Counted from the stretch's first letter, positions 23,262 to 32,910 are shown. The stretch: 64,000 nt of DNA from an uncultured Bacilli bacterium (GCA_934096585.1 CAKOMG010000007.1:1-64000); one strand, 5' to 3'. Program-made: numbers and translations. Notes: generated from the sequence alone by a model not told the origin.

Positions 23262-25087
23262 TATTCGTCTCCTACCCCCGTTTCTTCTTGTTTCTTAATT
23301 CCTAATTTTTTATTTCTAACTATTTTATAAACAGTCTTTCCAATAGCTAATACGGCTATTGTTACAACAACAGGTCCAAACCATTTCTTAATAATGGCAT
23401 CTCGATATTGTTTAAATGCTTTACTATAATATTCTCTATTTTCACCTAATTCAAAGTAATGCATAGCTTCTTTATAGTTTTTGTCATTCATATACTTATG
23501 TCCAATACCTACATAAGCATATTCATAGTTTGCATTTAGCTTAACAACTTGTTCCCAGTAATCAGAAGCTGCTAATTCTTCTTCCTTAATATTAGTATTA
23601 ACACCACCGATATACCAATATCCATCAACAACTTCTGTTTTTGCATCTTTATTTGGAAGTTTAGTATCTTCTTTATCAATCCACCATGTTTGTGTACTAA
23701 TGTTAAATACTGGTTTAATTCCTTGTCTTGAAGTTCTACCAATGTATTCTTGATAAACTGCTTGATTAATAATTGTTGCAATTTCTGTAGGTTCATATCT
23801 AACAATAGTACCTTTTCTTCTATCCAAAACTAATAAATCTTCATCTAAATATTGAATAGCAATTGGGTTAGATAATTTATCGGCTTGGTCTCCTGTACCA
23901 CCAGAAATATATAATAAATTTCCTTCATTGTCATATGTGAATATTCTACCACGCTTATTGTCAATAACTGAATATACACCATAATCATTAACAGTTATAC
24001 CAACAAGTTGTGATGGACCAGTATCACTTGAAGACAAATCTTTTGCTTCTGAATACTTTACATCTCCCATCGGTTCTTTATATCCATTTCTACGCAAGAT
24101 ATCATCACCTGATGGATTAATCTTTTTTATCATGATTTTTGTATTCTTTGTATCATCAGAATTGATGATAGCATTTGATACTGTATAAATCATTGTATTG
24201 CTATATGCCATACTATTAAATGTAGTATTGTATAATGTTTTTTGTGTTGATAATTGAGCTTCTGTTGAAAAGTTTCTCCAGAATATTTGCCAAGCTGTTA
24301 ATGTGATATCATTTGTTCCTGTGTATCTATCAAATTCACCTTGAACAGAAAATTGCATAATACCATCAGTAACATTTTCAGCAATTATATACATTCTTCC
24401 TTTAATATCTGTAATGACTTTCTTAGGAGAGAAAGCAACGCTATCTCCTAATTCATCATATGGTTTTGTAACTACTTGATAAACACGATATTTTTCAGTA
24501 GTTGGATCATAAGTTGTTGCATCAAGAATTACAACTTGGTTATTTCCTTTATCGCAAATATAGATTAAATCTAATCCTGTTGCTGGTGTTACAGCTCTAT
24601 AAATTGAAGCAACATTATAAAAATTAATTTCTGTATCAACATTTTCAACATCTTTTTCTGTTTGATAGATTTTTTTAGATCTATTGTTTGGTTGATCATA
24701 AGTTTTTATTTCTGTTAATGTTGTATTATGTAATTCGCTAGGATTAAATATAGCTCCGCCGAAAGAACCAAGCATTACTAAATCATTATCAAATACAAAT
24801 ACTTTGTTTAGTTTTGAGTCAGTTAAATAAATTCTTCTTTCTCCAACTTCTGGAGTATAAACAAACAAATCAGATGGTTCAAATGTTTCCGAAACTATTC
24901 CTAAGTCAGCATAATTTAATGGTTGACTATTTACTGTGAATCCTTCTGTTGAATAAATGGGATTTCCTTTACTATCATAAGTATATCCTGTTCCAGCATT
25001 AACATTTGTGATTGTGATAAAAGTAAAGCAAACTAATAACGTTAAAATGACTTTATTAATAGTTCTATTTTTAATAAGTTTTTTCAT
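23261..25087 (-). CDS. exported beta-propeller (NHL-like) protein with TPR-like region and C-terminal membrane anchor
   Basis: A 608-residue protein with a cleavable-looking signal (1-31, ending ITNVNA). Residues about 40-430 contain repeated propeller blades of the NHL type ('RIYLTDSKLNKVFVFDNDLVMLGSFGG', in shorter pieces 'DLIYICDKGNNQVVILD', 'DVENVD', 'VYSVIDNKRGRIFTYDNEG'). Residues about 515-560 form TPR-like helices (YAYVGIGHKYMNDKNYKEA). A single span near 567-588 anchors it with a short basic tail inside. Such propellers commonly bind proteins or sugars. It sits between the permease and the YIP1 gene in the uptake operon. No enzymatic residues of the gluconolactonase type are evident, so I treat it as a scaffold. 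Confidence 0.72.
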   Translation of the reverse strand: MKKLIKNRTINKVILTLLVCFTFITITNVNAGTGYTYDSKGNPIYSTEGFTVNSQPLNYADLGIVSETFEPSDLFVYTPEVGERRIYLTDSKLNKVFVFDNDLVMLGSFGGAIFNPSELHNTTLTEIKTYDQPNNRSKKIYQTEKDVENVDTEINFYNVASIYRAVTPATGLDLIYICDKGNNQVVILDATTYDPTTEKYRVYQVVTKPYDELGDSVAFSPKKVITDIKGRMYIIAENVTDGIMQFSVQGEFDRYTGTNDITLTAWQIFWRNFSTEAQLSTQKTLYNTTFNSMAYSNTMIYTVSNAIINSDDTKNTKIMIKKINPSGDDILRRNGYKEPMGDVKYSEAKDLSSSDTGPSQLVGITVNDYGVYSVIDNKRGRIFTYDNEGNLLYISGGTGDQADKLSNPIAIQYLDEDLLVLDRRKGTIVRYEPTEIATIINQAVYQEYIGRTSRQGIKPVFNISTQTWWIDKEDTKLPNKDAKTEVVDGYWYIGGVNTNIKEEELAASDYWEQVVKLNANYEYAYVGIGHKYMNDKNYKEAMHYFELGENREYYSKAFKQYRDAIIKKWFGPVVVTIAVLAIGKTVYKIVRNKKLGIKKQEETGVGDE

Positions 25088-25102
25088 TATTTAGTCTCCT
25101 TT

Positions 25103-26050
25103 CTACTTCATACCTGAATGAGCCATTGTTTCCATAACTTGTGATTGTGAAATTACGAATACAGCTATTGGAACAATAATCATAATTAAGCTTACAGCGG
25201 CTAAAGTTCCTTGTCTTGCAGCACCGGCTGTAGCAATTTGGTTTAAAGCATAACTTACCATTTTATAATCTTCACGATAAATTGTTGAAGAACCATAAGT
25301 TGACCATAAGCTTTGGAATAACAAGATAATTAATGTTACCCATGCTGGTTTAACTAGAGGCATAACAATCTTATAATAAATTTTAAATTCGCCAGCACCA
25401 TCAATTTTTGCAGCTTCAATTAAACTTGTTGGAACGCTTGACATAAATTGTTTCATCAAGAATAATCCCATTGAATATGCAAATGCTGGTAAAATAATTG
25501 ACCAATACGTATCAATTAAACCAAAGAAGTTTAATACGATATAGTTTGGAATTGCAGTAACACTTGATGGGAACATAAGTGAATATACAACTAAACCGAA
25601 TATTACAGCTCCACCTGGAACTTTATATTTTGCAAGTGGATATGCACACATTGAAGAAATAATAATATGTCCAAATGTACCAACTATAGTTACTAATATT
25701 GTATTAAAGAAATATCTTGAAAAAGGAACAAGTGAACTACCTAAAGCATTAACTAAATCTGAAAAGTTGTTTAATGTAGGATTTTTAACAAAAAATCTAG
25801 GTGGGTATAAGAATATTTCATCTAAAGGTTTAAAAGCATTAGATACTGTTAATACAAGTGGTAATGCACTGAAGCAACCAAATATTGCTAAGAAAATGAA
25901 TAAAGCAATATCTCCACCTTTTGATCTATTAATTCTTTTTTTCTTTTTTGAACGTCTTGTAACTTTGAAATTACTTATTTCAGAGAAAGGACGAGAATCA
26001 ATTTTTCTTGACTTTCTTTCGTTAATGTCTAATTTTTCTTTTTTAGCCAT
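25103..26050 (-). CDS. CUT1 sugar ABC permease (MalG type)
   Basis: A 315-residue permease with a strongly basic N-terminus (RRSKKKKRINRSKGG near 32-46) before the first span at about 50-72. The EAA loop reads LIEAAKIDGAGEFKIYYKI, then MPLVKPAW; the end QSQVMETMAHSGMK is the classic CUT1 C-terminus. It pairs with the gene 2 bases upstream (26053-27048) and is served by the solute-binding protein at 27063-30809. The ATPase must be supplied from elsewhere, as with the shared MsmX/MsmK ATPases of other Firmicutes. Confidence 0.9.
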   Translation of the reverse strand: MAKKEKLDINERKSRKIDSRPFSEISNFKVTRRSKKKKRINRSKGGDIALFIFLAIFGCFSALPLVLTVSNAFKPLDEIFLYPPRFFVKNPTLNNFSDLVNALGSSLVPFSRYFFNTILVTIVGTFGHIIISSMCAYPLAKYKVPGGAVIFGLVVYSLMFPSSVTAIPNYIVLNFFGLIDTYWSIILPAFAYSMGLFLMKQFMSSVPTSLIEAAKIDGAGEFKIYYKIVMPLVKPAWVTLIILLFQSLWSTYGSSTIYREDYKMVSYALNQIATAGAARQGTLAAVSLIMIIVPIAVFVISQSQVMETMAHSGMK

Positions 26051-26052
26051 TA

Positions 26053-27048
26053 CTAGTCACCAACCTTTCTAATCAAATTCTGAATCAATCTATTTAAACC
26101 AATTGAAGCAACGAATAACAATGTTGCTATGGCTGAAGCATATCCCATTTCAAATCTCAAACTACCATAGTCGGTTAAGTGGTTAACAATTGTATGACCA
26201 GCATAAGATACTGAAGGGAATCCAGCAAGTGATGTTGTGATAGATCCAACACCTAGTGCCGATGAAATTTGAATTACAGCACTAAATATTAATTGTGGTT
26301 TTAATTGTGGTAATGTGATATACCATAATTCTTGCCATCTATTTCTAATTCCATCAACGGCAGCAGCTTCGTATAATGTTTTATCGCAGCCTTTTAATCC
26401 AGCAATCAATGATAAGAAGTTAACACCTAAACTCATCCATAATTGAACAATAATAACAATTGGTAAAATATATTTAGAGTTTGTCAACCATGTAATTGGT
26501 TGAGATATAAATCCAAATTTAATTAAGAATGAGTTAGCATATCCATAAATATCACTTGAGAAAATAATTGTCCAAATTGATAAGGCATTTCCTGATAATG
26601 ATGGAGCATAAAATACTAACGTAATAATTGTTCTAAGTTTTCCAGGAAGTTCATTTATTAACCACGCCATAACAAATGACATTAAATAACCACCAGGTCC
26701 ACAAATAATTGCAATAATTAATGTATTTTTAATAGCTATTATAAATATCTCATCATCTAAGAATAATGTTAAATAGTTGTTAAACCAAACTAGTTTAGGA
26801 GCCTCTAACATATTAAAGTAAGTAAAACTTAGGCCAAAACTCATAACAACTGGTACAATTGTAAAAGCAGTGAATAAAAGCACATATGGAAGCATCATTA
26901 AGTATAATGTTCTATTTAAATAGATTTTTCTTCTCAATGGCTTTTTTCTACTCCAGCGATCAATCTTAATACTTGTTCTTTGTTTCCAGTCTTTAAATTG
27001 GTTCCATTTTTGTTTAAACCAATTTTCTTTTTTGATTGTATCTTCCAT
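26053..27048 (-). CDS. CUT1 sugar ABC permease (MalF type)
   Basis: A 331-residue permease whose basic, tryptophan-rich first 45 residues (WFKQKWNQFKDWKQR) precede the first span at about 50-72. Six spans are visible and the EAA loop reads LYEAAAVDGIRNRWQELWY followed by ITLPQLKPQ. It is the second gene after the large solute-binding protein (14-base gap) and 2 bases before its MalG-type partner. Both are typical of oligosaccharide importers; the ligand is inferred from the enzymes around it. Confidence 0.9.
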   Translation of the reverse strand: MEDTIKKENWFKQKWNQFKDWKQRTSIKIDRWSRKKPLRRKIYLNRTLYLMMLPYVLLFTAFTIVPVVMSFGLSFTYFNMLEAPKLVWFNNYLTLFLDDEIFIIAIKNTLIIAIICGPGGYLMSFVMAWLINELPGKLRTIITLVFYAPSLSGNALSIWTIIFSSDIYGYANSFLIKFGFISQPITWLTNSKYILPIVIIVQLWMSLGVNFLSLIAGLKGCDKTLYEAAAVDGIRNRWQELWYITLPQLKPQLIFSAVIQISSALGVGSITTSLAGFPSVSYAGHTIVNHLTDYGSLRFEMGYASAIATLLFVASIGLNRLIQNLIRKVGD

Positions 27049-27062
27049 TTTTAACCTCCTTT

Positions 27063-30000
27063 TTACTTCTTCTTTCCTTGACTTTTTGATGTTGGTAAGC
27101 CAAATTCTTCACGTTTTCTATCTATTTCACTATTAATTGTTAAGATGTAATCTGCCAATATTTGTCTTGGGTTATAGTTATTATTAACTACTTCACGGAA
27201 GGCATTTTCTAAGTTACGTCCAGTGTAATAACCACCGGCAGTTTCAGGAACACCTACTGTTTCTTTCCATTGTTCCATTAAAACAGCTTTTTCGTCTTCT
27301 GTCCATGCTAGTCTTGTAAATGCATAAACATTCGCAGTATTATGACGAGCAGCTGCACCTAAAATAGCTTCAATTTCACGTGCATAATTTACTTGTGTAT
27401 CTGCACTTGTAAACCAATCCATGAATGCCCATGCTTCATAAGGATTTTCAGTCTTAGACATCATAACTAATGACATACCACTAGCAGCGCCTGAGTGATC
27501 AATATATTTATTTCCTTCATTATCAATTTTTTCTGTTCCTGGTAGTAATGCAAAACTCCATTTACCTCTAATTTCCGGAGCAGATACTGCTAATGTATTA
27601 TACATATCGTATCCAACAATTCCGATTGGAGTTTCACCACTACGGAAACGGTTAACGAAACTTGCTGATAATGGGAATTTGTAATCTGTATAGAAACTAC
27701 ACCAGAATTCAAATGCTTGTTTTGCTTCTTCTGAATCAAAGTTTGATTCAATATAACTTTCACCAAAACTATTTGTGCTTGTACGATAGAAAGCACTAGA
27801 AGAGTTTTCTACGTTTTGATATAAGTATGATGCAAATATTTGGTTAACAACACTTGATGCACCACTGGTATTTAGTGGCAAGTAGAATTGGAAGTTCATG
27901 ATTTGTAATTCTGGAATTAATTGAATTACATCACTCCATGTTTCTGGAACTTCCCAACCATATTCTTCAAACATATCTGTTCTATAGAACATCATTAAAT
28001 AACTTTGAGTATATGGTAATGCATAATATCCACCTTCAAATTCATATGGAACCATTGCACTACGTTGGAATCTTCTTAAACCACCATTTATTTCAAGAGT
28101 ATCACTTAAAGCGATGTCTTGGAAGCTATGAATGTTTTGGCTTGCAACTCTTGATTCTCCAAAATAGTTTTTTAAGTTTTCAGTTGTAAATGTTGTCAAG
28201 TCATATGTTGCACCACGTAATGCGTAATTTACTGGGGTACCATTACTAATATTAATAGCAATATCAGGTCCTCTACCAGCAAGTGTTGCTGTAAGTAAAA
28301 CATCTGCTGAAACAACTTTTAATTTTACATTTATACCATAAATTGAACTTGTTGTATCTTCCATTGCCGCACTAATCATAGCACTAATTGCATTTGCTTG
28401 TTCACGACCTTGGCTTTCAGAAGTACATAGCCATACTTCAATTGTTTTCCAATCACCATTTTCTTCATTTAATCCAACACTTTCATAATCAAAGAAGAAT
28501 GAACCAAAGAATCCTTTAATACCAAACCAAGTCTTTCCAAAGAATGAAGGGTTAGCTCTTGGTAAATCATAATCATCTGAATGAACAATTAAATAGTCAA
28601 TTGATAATGCTTGTTGACTGACATTTAAAATCCATGTACCAAGAGAAGAAATATTAGTACTAAAGTCTGATAAGTTCTTTTGTATTTTACGATAATCTTT
28701 GATAAATTGTTGAAGTTGTACAGCTAAAGTTTCAAGTGAAGCTGTTTCACTACTCTTTTCACCAGAAATTTTTGTGATTTGTTCAGAGACATCATATAAT
28801 GTATTGCAACATTCTTGGAATATAGCTTGTGCTTGTGCAATTAATTTTTTACCTGATGCATTTTTAAAATAATCCATATATGGGTCAGGATTAATTCCTG
28901 TCTTTTGAATTATTTTTCTATATAAAGCATTCAAATCATCAATAACACCTTGAACACGATTTATTTGTGTTGCATAGTCACCTAAAGTAACTTCTAAACT
29001 AATTGTGTGTTTGCCTTCACTTAAATAAAAGTAATATGCTTCTCCACCTTCATTACCTAGTGTTACAATATTCCAATCACTACTATAAACAAATTTACAA
29101 TTCATTGCTTCAGAGAATGGAACTGCTCCATCAAGAGCTAACTTTCTTGATGAGAATAATCCACGTGAAACATTTTGTTTTGCTCTTAAAGATATTTTAT
29201 ATAAACCAGCTTGTTTAATATCAACATCCCAACTAATCCAATCACCAGGAGTACTCCATTTTGAACCACCTATTGTATTCAAAATAATTTTAACAGGAGA
29301 TGCTGATTGTTCTTTTCCATCTTTGATATATGAGTTATAAGCACTAGTTCTATCTGATGAACCATAAATAGTTGATGAAGTACGAACAACATTTGTATTA
29401 AACACTTCTTTAACTTTACCATTTTCGTAATATAAAGATTCTCCACCTTCACCTTGAATATTATAAGCAATTTCGCCATTAACAACAGGTTGATTTTTAT
29501 AAAGTTCTTTATATGATTCGTAAGATTGATATCCTTCCTTACTTGTTAAAAACACATTTGCAATACCCATATTTTCACGAATTGCTTCAATCTCAATTGT
29601 ATGTGTTCCTTTTGAGAAATAAATTAAATATGGTTCTGTAACATAGCCAACTGAATCTCTCACATATGCTTGATTTCTTTGAGGTATTTCTACTTGTGTT
29701 GGTTTAATTTCATTGCCTTTTGCATCAACAAATTTTTCACCACCATCACCCCAAGTTCTAACAAATGATACGTTAGCTACATCATCAAATGGAATCTTTC
29801 CGTCTACATATATAGCTCTTTCAATTGTTGCACCACCACTTTCTTCAGTGATACTTGTATTATTTGCTTTCATACTTGCAGTTGTTGAATAAGGAATATA
29901 ATCGATTAAAATGTTATAATATCCAGATACGGGAACATCTACTGTATAAACTAGTTTTCCAGATTTTGCGCTATATACGTATTCAATATCTGAACCTTCA

Positions 30001-30809
30001 ACTTTAAATGTTTGACCCACTTGACTATCAATACGTACGCCATTTACAGTATTTGCTACTTCCGTTGCAGAATAATCATATGAAGCTCTAATAGCATTAT
30101 TTTTAGCTTCATCTAAAGAAAATACATATCCACTTGGAGTGTTTTCTTTATCATTAATTGCTTCAGTTAATGTTTTTCCGTTTAGAAGTTTTTTAACTAT
30201 GCCTTCACGAACATCTGTTTCATTTACTGCATTATAATCTTCTGCATAACTAGTTTCAAGTTCTAACTTATCACTTTCATATTTACTTTCTAGTTTTGCT
30301 AGATAATCCTTATGCTCTGTTGTCAAAGTTTCTAGTTTTGTAGAATACTCTTGTTCAACAGTTTGTTTTTGCTTGTCTTTATCAGCTTTTGGTAAATCAG
30401 AAGCTTCTATTTCAGCAATTTTTGCTTTCTTTTCATTTTCTAATGCTGTGCTTTGATTTGTGAATTTTGTTTCTTCATTAGTTTTATTTGTATTATATTC
30501 ATTAGTCAAAGCATCAATTTTTGCATTTTGTTCATCTGTGATACGATTTTTTTCTTTTTTAATTTCTTCAGAAATTATTGTTTCATAATCACTTGAATAG
30601 TTTTTACTAATTAATTGTTTTTCTATGTATGAACGATATTTACCACTATAATCCAAACTTTGTAAAGGCGAATTATTTGATAAAATGTTGTCTTTAGAAT
30701 AGCTATCAACAATAATTATGCCTAAGCCAACTACTAATGCAGCAAGTAAAGTCCAAAGTATTACCTTTTTAACAAGCTTAGTAGTAATTTTAATCTTTGA
30801 TTTCATCAT
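27063..30809 (-). CDS. giant membrane-anchored solute-binding protein with coiled coil and carbohydrate-binding-like modules
   Basis: A 1248-residue extracytoplasmic protein. One uncleaved span (about 16-34) replaces the usual lipobox. A long coiled coil follows (about 73-195, rich in EEIKKEK and LETLTTEHK heptads). Two beta-rich modules (about 235-440 and 500-625) with 'YTVDVPVSGYYNILIDYIPY' and 'GKHTISLEVTLGDY' endings look like CBM6/CBM35-type sugar-binding domains. Another helical stretch (about 630-735) leads to a type-1 solute-binding domain (about 785-1210) with IEVWLCTSE, GPDIAINIS, YALPYTQSYLMMFYRTDMF and the late GAASGMSLVMM segment. Ordinary solute-binding proteins have 400-550 residues. 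The ATG sits in a 4-base ATGA overlap with the GH20 gene; a second ATG one codon on has better spacing from AAGGAGGAA. It heads the permease genes. Confidence 0.85.
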   Translation of the reverse strand: MMKSKIKITTKLVKKVILWTLLAALVVGLGIIIVDSYSKDNILSNNSPLQSLDYSGKYRSYIEKQLISKNYSSDYETIISEEIKKEKNRITDEQNAKIDALTNEYNTNKTNEETKFTNQSTALENEKKAKIAEIEASDLPKADKDKQKQTVEQEYSTKLETLTTEHKDYLAKLESKYESDKLELETSYAEDYNAVNETDVREGIVKKLLNGKTLTEAINDKENTPSGYVFSLDEAKNNAIRASYDYSATEVANTVNGVRIDSQVGQTFKVEGSDIEYVYSAKSGKLVYTVDVPVSGYYNILIDYIPYSTTASMKANNTSITEESGGATIERAIYVDGKIPFDDVANVSFVRTWGDGGEKFVDAKGNEIKPTQVEIPQRNQAYVRDSVGYVTEPYLIYFSKGTHTIEIEAIRENMGIANVFLTSKEGYQSYESYKELYKNQPVVNGEIAYNIQGEGGESLYYENGKVKEVFNTNVVRTSSTIYGSSDRTSAYNSYIKDGKEQSASPVKIILNTIGGSKWSTPGDWISWDVDIKQAGLYKISLRAKQNVSRGLFSSRKLALDGAVPFSEAMNCKFVYSSDWNIVTLGNEGGEAYYFYLSEGKHTISLEVTLGDYATQINRVQGVIDDLNALYRKIIQKTGINPDPYMDYFKNASGKKLIAQAQAIFQECCNTLYDVSEQITKISGEKSSETASLETLAVQLQQFIKDYRKIQKNLSDFSTNISSLGTWILNVSQQALSIDYLIVHSDDYDLPRANPSFFGKTWFGIKGFFGSFFFDYESVGLNEENGDWKTIEVWLCTSESQGREQANAISAMISAAMEDTTSSIYGINVKLKVVSADVLLTATLAGRGPDIAINISNGTPVNYALRGATYDLTTFTTENLKNYFGESRVASQNIHSFQDIALSDTLEINGGLRRFQRSAMVPYEFEGGYYALPYTQSYLMMFYRTDMFEEYGWEVPETWSDVIQLIPELQIMNFQFYLPLNTSGASSVVNQIFASYLYQNVENSSSAFYRTSTNSFGESYIESNFDSEEAKQAFEFWCSFYTDYKFPLSASFVNRFRSGETPIGIVGYDMYNTLAVSAPEIRGKWSFALLPGTEKIDNEGNKYIDHSGAASGMSLVMMSKTENPYEAWAFMDWFTSADTQVNYAREIEAILGAAARHNTANVYAFTRLAWTEDEKAVLMEQWKETVGVPETAGGYYTGRNLENAFREVVNNNYNPRQILADYILTINSEIDRKREEFGLPTSKSQGKKK

Positions 30810-32647
30810 TTTCCTCCTTGATAATAATCTATACTCATGATTGCAAATTGTTTAACTTTATTAAGTTCTTCTAACGACTTATCTAATCTGCTATATTTAT
30901 TCCTATACAGCCATGTATCTTTTAAATCTTTTTTAATTTCTTCAATATTTTCTATTACTTCTTTAAAGCATTTAATTCTAAAGTTTAAATCAATTGTTTC
31001 ATTATATCCAACATTAATACTAGCAAGCAATTTCAAAATGTCTATTGAATTGCATAACTCTTTTTTAAATATTGAATCAATACTACAAATATTAATTTCT
31101 TTTTGCTTTTGATTAAAAAATTCAATTAGTAATTTATATTGTTCGAAATTTAATAAATTATATTTCATATGTGATCTAAAATATTCAATTGGTTCTTTTT
31201 CTTTAAATGAATTTAAAGCCCAAACCATTGTATAAAAAGTAACGGTTCCATTACCAGTGTAATGAGGTTCATACTTATAATATGTTCCCGCATCCATAAA
31301 TATATCAGCTGCAAGACCTAAACTATCCTTAAAAATATATTTGTTTAGGTATGGTTTTAAATCTTTAAAAACACCATGGTGAACACGATAACTAAGTAGT
31401 CCCATATATACAAGTGGTGCAAAACTACTAGATAAATGTTGAAGATGTCCCACATCTCCCCAGTCAGTTAAGATAACTCCTTCACCGCCTAATTCATATG
31501 TATGCCAAATAGCACTGCTTATATTTTCTAAATAGTCATATGTTCTAGTTAGTAAGCTACACCAAGAAGTTGTTCCTGGAGCAGCCATAAATTTTATCTT
31601 TGCATTTTTTAATTTTAAAAGATTTTGATCAAATGGATATTCACCTTCATATCCCCAGTCCACAAATATCACATCTTTAGGAATACGCGATAATACATCA
31701 TCATGTCTCAATAAAACATCCCCCCATATAAGTGGTGTTTTATTATATTTTTTTATCACGTCAATTGCTTTTAGAGCATAATCCATATATACATTTCCTT
31801 CTCCTCTTGTTAAGCAATCTTCTTTAGTTCTATCTTTGCCTAATTCAAAAGGTTCATCGAAATTCATATGAAAATAATTTGACGATGATATAGATAGCAT
31901 ATCATCATACATTTTTTTAATTAGTTCTAAAGAACCAGGATCATTGGCATTCAATGTGCTTGGTGGTCTATGTGTTCCCCATAAATCAATACCATCTGGC
32001 GCTTCAGCTAAATGCGAAAATTCATCTTTTGCTAACCACTCTTGCATATGCCCAAATCCATTTTGATTTGGCACTAAATCAATAAAATGTAGTTTTGCAT
32101 AATTTTCAAGTTCTTTATATTCTTTTTGAGTTATGTAACAATTATCTTCAAGATACTTAGAAAAAGATACATACTCAAAGCTAAAGCCTTCAACGTATAA
32201 TTCTAAATGATTCATTTTTAAATCACTCATTATGTCAATTATGTATTTAACTGTTTCAACTTTAGGAACTTTATTACGACTAATATCATGCATAAAACCA
32301 CGTATCTTCAGGTCAGGTTTATCTGAAATGTATCCACATTCTATTGTATCTAATTCTAAAAGTTGTTTTAAAGTTTTAAATCCATAATAATAACCACTTT
32401 CACTATTAGCGTGTATTTCAATTACATCATCAAATACTAATAATTCATAAGCTTGATCATTTAATACATCATTATTCTGAAAAATAAGATTAGCGCTTTC
32501 TAAAGTTGATATTTTAAAATTAATGCTTGTTTTTAGTTCATCGAAAAAAAGAGGTTGTGTTTCAAAATAAGCATTAAATTCTTTTGGTTTTGTAAAATAT
32601 CCATCATTTCTTTGTTGGAATTTAACTTGCGGGTATATATTATACAT
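30806..32647 (-). CDS. GH20 beta-N-acetylhexosaminidase, cytoplasmic
   Basis: A 613-residue GH20-family enzyme that removes GlcNAc (or GalNAc) from the non-reducing end of imported oligosaccharides by substrate-assisted catalysis. Residues about 1-105 are the small GH20b domain ending in YYYGFKTLKQLL. The barrel starts with RGFMHDISRNKVP (116-128); NHLELY, PNQNGFGHM and the key Asp264-Glu265 pair in HMNFDEPFELG follow, with IWGDVLL and the tryptophan strand ILTDWGD later. The usual HxGGDE is here HMNFDE, so it belongs to a divergent branch. No signal peptide. First gene of the 16-kb operon, behind a strong promoter, with TGA stop overlapping the solute-binding protein start. It could equally act on chitin or mucin fragments. 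Confidence 0.85.
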   Translation of the reverse strand: MYNIYPQVKFQQRNDGYFTKPKEFNAYFETQPLFFDELKTSINFKISTLESANLIFQNNDVLNDQAYELLVFDDVIEIHANSESGYYYGFKTLKQLLELDTIECGYISDKPDLKIRGFMHDISRNKVPKVETVKYIIDIMSDLKMNHLELYVEGFSFEYVSFSKYLEDNCYITQKEYKELENYAKLHFIDLVPNQNGFGHMQEWLAKDEFSHLAEAPDGIDLWGTHRPPSTLNANDPGSLELIKKMYDDMLSISSSNYFHMNFDEPFELGKDRTKEDCLTRGEGNVYMDYALKAIDVIKKYNKTPLIWGDVLLRHDDVLSRIPKDVIFVDWGYEGEYPFDQNLLKLKNAKIKFMAAPGTTSWCSLLTRTYDYLENISSAIWHTYELGGEGVILTDWGDVGHLQHLSSSFAPLVYMGLLSYRVHHGVFKDLKPYLNKYIFKDSLGLAADIFMDAGTYYKYEPHYTGNGTVTFYTMVWALNSFKEKEPIEYFRSHMKYNLLNFEQYKLLIEFFNQKQKEINICSIDSIFKKELCNSIDILKLLASINVGYNETIDLNFRIKCFKEVIENIEEIKKDLKDTWLYRNKYSRLDKSLEELNKVKQFAIMSIDYYQGGK

Positions 32648-32695
32648 ATTTACTCCTTTCTTTTTGTTAAATATGCAAACCTATTCATAGTACAT

Positions 32696-32724
32696 ATTTT
32701 ATCATAAATCAATCAATTTTACAA
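32696..32724 (-). promoter_or_regulatory. sigma-A promoter of the GH20/importer operon
   Basis: Minus-strand TTGTAA (32719-32724), 17-base spacer, TAAAAT (32696-32701) preceded by TGA, an extended -10. The leader to the ATG at 32647 is about 42 bases and ends with AAAGGAG. Two unrelated gene units flank the 280-base region in which it lies; the rest is A/T-rich with no further gene. Confidence 0.72.
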
Positions 32725-32732
32725 GTTAAAAT

Positions 32733-32747
32733 TGTGCAAATTGCACA
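32733..32747. promoter_or_regulatory. operator-like inverted repeat TGTGCAA-N-TTGCACA
   Basis: Perfect 7+1+7 inverted repeat, 8 bases upstream of the -35 box of the importer operon. Symmetry and size fit a dimeric repressor or activator of the LacI, GntR or ROK type. The sequence differs from the TGAAAAC-type sites at 61, 3171 and 13383, so a second regulator is likely. Confidence 0.55.
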
Positions 32748-32876
32748 TTTGTTTAAAATATTGCGAAATTGTTATTATTTTTTTAAATTTCTTTTTTTGT
32801 AATATAAATGATTATTTCCTATAAATATTAATACTTGTTTATATACCTTTTATTAACACTTATACTTAAATATAAA

Positions 32877-32910
32877 AATGCATCTACTATATAAATATAG
32901 TAAATGCATT
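32877..32910 (-). terminator. intrinsic terminator after queH
   Basis: A 16-bp stem (one mismatch) AATGCATCTACTATAT / ATATAGTAAATGCATT with a 2-base centre, followed on the minus strand by TTTATATTT. It lies 17 bases after the queH stop and ends the operon that starts at 37687. Confidence 0.85.
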
